A stretch of 64,000 bases of DNA, taken from contig NZ_CP133188.1 of assembly GCF_030913635.1 (NCBI RefSeq), positions 2,108,001 through 2,172,000 of the forward strand, in the 5' to 3' direction. This document shows positions 62,593 through 64,000 of this stretch, one piece after another. The DNA comes from Sedimentibacter sp. MB35-C1 (lineage in GTDB: Bacteria; Bacillota; Clostridia; Tissierellales; Sedimentibacteraceae). Below the pieces are notes generated by a model, which made no database searches, had not been told where the DNA came from, and saw only the letters and a list, made by a program, of their open reading frames with translations. The number at the start of each line of letters is the position of its first letter. The stretch's first letter is position 1. The position numbers and the translations under genes were made by a program.

Positions 62593-63046
62593 ACTTTCTC
62601 ACCTCTTTCTCATTTAACTAATTGTCATTCAGATGAGGAGGTTGTTAAAAGCATTGCTTATTATGCTGTATTGAAAGAATTGATTTTAAATATTTGTTAT
62701 ATAAAAGGATATGTGTATGCAATTACATTTGAAATGAAAATGTAACTAATTATAATTTTTATGGATTGTATTAAAGATTTACAAAGTGTAGTTCGGATTA
62801 TCATTAGCAAGAACTGCATAAAGATTATAAATACAATTTTTAAATCGGTATTTTTAGAAAAAACCGGATATGAAATAATATTTATTAAGCTGAAAGCTTT
62901 TGGCACGCTAAAATCGCACCTCTCATCTGACAACTATATCTATATATTAATATAAATTTTATCAATTGTCAATACAGGCAGCACATTTGGGACTTTCCAC
63001 TGCAAAAATAAAGTCCCATTATGTTTATGTGCCAAAAGCTTAAATT
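62593..63046. other. 454-base region without a supported gene
   Basis: Contains a 13-bp inverted repeat AAGCTTTTGGCAC (62894-62906)/GTGCCAAAAGCTT (63029-63041) enclosing a hairpin TGGGACTTT (62988-62996)/AAAGTCCCA (63010-63018). It begins five bases after the ClC stop codon (read leftward), so it may form the ClC terminator or an untranslated structured element. A short plus-strand frame at 62761-62955 has no ribosome site and is not called. Confidence 0.45.
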
Positions 63047-64000
63047 TTATTTTATTTCATATATTTTTTGAAGTGAATAAATCGATAAATTTCCGTTGCA
63101 GGCATAAGCTACAGTGCACACTATAACAAAGTAAGGCAGATATTCATAGCCAAAGACTTCTGCACCAATTATCATTGGAGCAATCAGTGTGTTAGTAGCG
63201 CCGGCAAATACTGCGGAATATCCTAATGCTGCAGCGAAATACACTGGCACATTAAGTATAGAAGCTAAGACTACGCCAAGAGGTGCTCCTATGGAAAACA
63301 GTGGAGTAACCTCGCCGCCCTGAAAACCTGCAGCTAAAGTAACTACTGTAAATACTAGCTTCAATGCAAAGTCCCAAGCATATATGCCATTATCGAAGCT
63401 CATGGAAATCAAGTTTGTTCCAAGTCCAGAATATCTACCGTTCCATAATAACAGTGAAAAACAGCTCACTGCAACTCCAATAACGAAAATTCGTATAAGC
63501 GGATTTTTCATGCGATCGGCAAAAATCTCTTTAAGTTTATGTAAGTACATTGTAAATAGCCTACCAGTAATTCCAAAAGAAATTCCAAGCGCAATAAGCT
63601 TCAGCGCTAACAATAGTGAAAAAGTAACATTATCCGATAGCATAAAATAAAACTTTTCCAAGCCGCATATATTTGCAGTAAAGCTTGCAGTAAAAGAAGC
63701 TGCTAGCGCAGGAAGCATTGCTTTATTTTCCAAGACACCTGCCGTAAGCACCTCCACAGCAAAGAAAGCTGCTGCAATTGGTGTCCTAAACAGGCCTCCG
63801 AAACCTGCGGACATACCTACAATCAATAGTAATTTTCTATCAACATTGGTTAAAATTCGTCTGCCTGCTTCGTAAGATAGTGCTCCACCAACCTGTATGG
63901 CAACGCCTTCTCTTCCTGCACTTCCTCCGAACAAATGTGTAAGCCAGGTTCCTACGATGGAAAAGGGGATTAGCCTAAGAGGTATATTGTCACTTGTGCC
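63047..64000 (-). CDS. ClC-family chloride channel/antiporter (5' end outside window)
   Basis: At least 317 residues; the frame continues to the window edge, so the N-terminus is missing. GSAGREGVAIQVG is the ClC selectivity-filter region with the gating Glu in GREG; GMSAGFGGLFRTPIAAAFFAVEVL and GFQGGEVTPLFSIGAPLG (second filter region) are also diagnostic. About eight membrane helices are visible. It is a Cl-/H+ antiporter or anion channel (fluoride-type variants usually carry other filter residues). Minus strand. Confidence 0.9.
   Translation of the reverse strand, partial: GTSDNIPLRLIPFSIVGTWLTHLFGGSAGREGVAIQVGGALSYEAGRRILTNVDRKLLLIVGMSAGFGGLFRTPIAAAFFAVEVLTAGVLENKAMLPALAASFTASFTANICGLEKFYFMLSDNVTFSLLLALKLIALGISFGITGRLFTMYLHKLKEIFADRMKNPLIRIFVIGVAVSCFSLLLWNGRYSGLGTNLISMSFDNGIYAWDFALKLVFTVVTLAAGFQGGEVTPLFSIGAPLGVVLASILNVPVYFAAALGYSAVFAGATNTLIAPMIIGAEVFGYEYLPYFVIVCTVAYACNGNLSIYSLQKIYEIK

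Noticed and set aside
62761-62955. 64-codon plus-strand frame before the ClC gene
   Set aside because: No ribosome site, low-complexity Ile/Lys content, and it overlaps the inverted-repeat structure.
62988-63018. Fluoride or other ion riboswitch for the ClC gene
   Set aside because: It lies downstream of the ClC coding end, not in the leader, and shows no recognisable aptamer core.

Overview
The window is AT-rich, mostly compact and codes on both strands. It looks like chromosome from an anaerobic, endospore-forming Gram-positive bacterium of the Clostridia/Tissierellia type. Evidence: SpoIVA, spore photoproduct lyase and an alpha/beta small acid-soluble spore protein; a group-B type [FeFe] hydrogenase; an Agr peptide system; T-box and TPP riboswitch leaders; strong AGGAGG ribosome sites with frequent GTG/TTG starts. 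No rRNA, tRNA or CRISPR array was seen. A precise species is not claimed.

Layout. (1) 1-6.7 kb: an SDR dehydrogenase (cut by the window edge), a two-gene GcvPA/GcvPB-like PLP enzyme, an AcoX-like ATP-NAD kinase and an NhaC-family transporter, with no GcvH or GcvT. This looks like a small catabolic operon of unknown substrate. (2) 6.8-13.2 kb: peptide deformylase and YitT, flavin reductase, DapB, a PF06541 membrane protein, a GGDEF protein and SplB. (3) 13.5-20.8 kb: spoIVA (apparently with an AUU-type start), then the conserved division/lipoprotein run HlyD-like, yggS, sepF, yggT, ylmH, lspA, rluD-type, pyrR. (4) 20.9-25.8 kb: hydrogenase, TIM-barrel isomerase, and a flippase-like/glycosyltransferase pair. 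(5) 26-28.9 kb: an agr system with agrA and agrC on + and agrB and a 55-residue agrD on -, converging on a shared terminator.

(6) 28.9-47.5 kb is an accessory and decay zone. It holds an agrB relic, an XRE regulator, an IS110-family element with a long structured non-coding tail, a 96%-identical duplicate of the 3' end of agrC, a MITE-like repeat in three copies and many GGGACGG-type repeats. It also carries several secreted or lipoprotein genes of unknown function and a series of broken genes: RDD with an in-frame amber, a berberine-bridge oxidoreductase with an internal deletion, a T-box plus valS with its catalytic core deleted, a nitroreductase tail, and AIM24 joined to MetQ.

(7) 47.6-64 kb returns to ordinary chromosome: a membrane 4Fe-4S protein pair, a YyaL-type protein, a PHP phosphoesterase and an AfuABC-type ABC transporter. 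Next comes a thiW-thiM-thiE thiazole-salvage operon behind a canonical TPP riboswitch, followed by a half Thi-box and a TPP-like variant that keeps the pyrimidine-sensor CTGAGA but lacks the pyrophosphate-sensor arm and doubles as a terminator stem. A DUF1287 protein, the AmmeMemoRadiSam pair, a GNAT acetyltransferase and a partial ClC channel complete the window. The most interesting items are the variant thiamine riboswitch array, the GcvP-like cluster without lipoyl carrier, and the relic-rich repeat zone.
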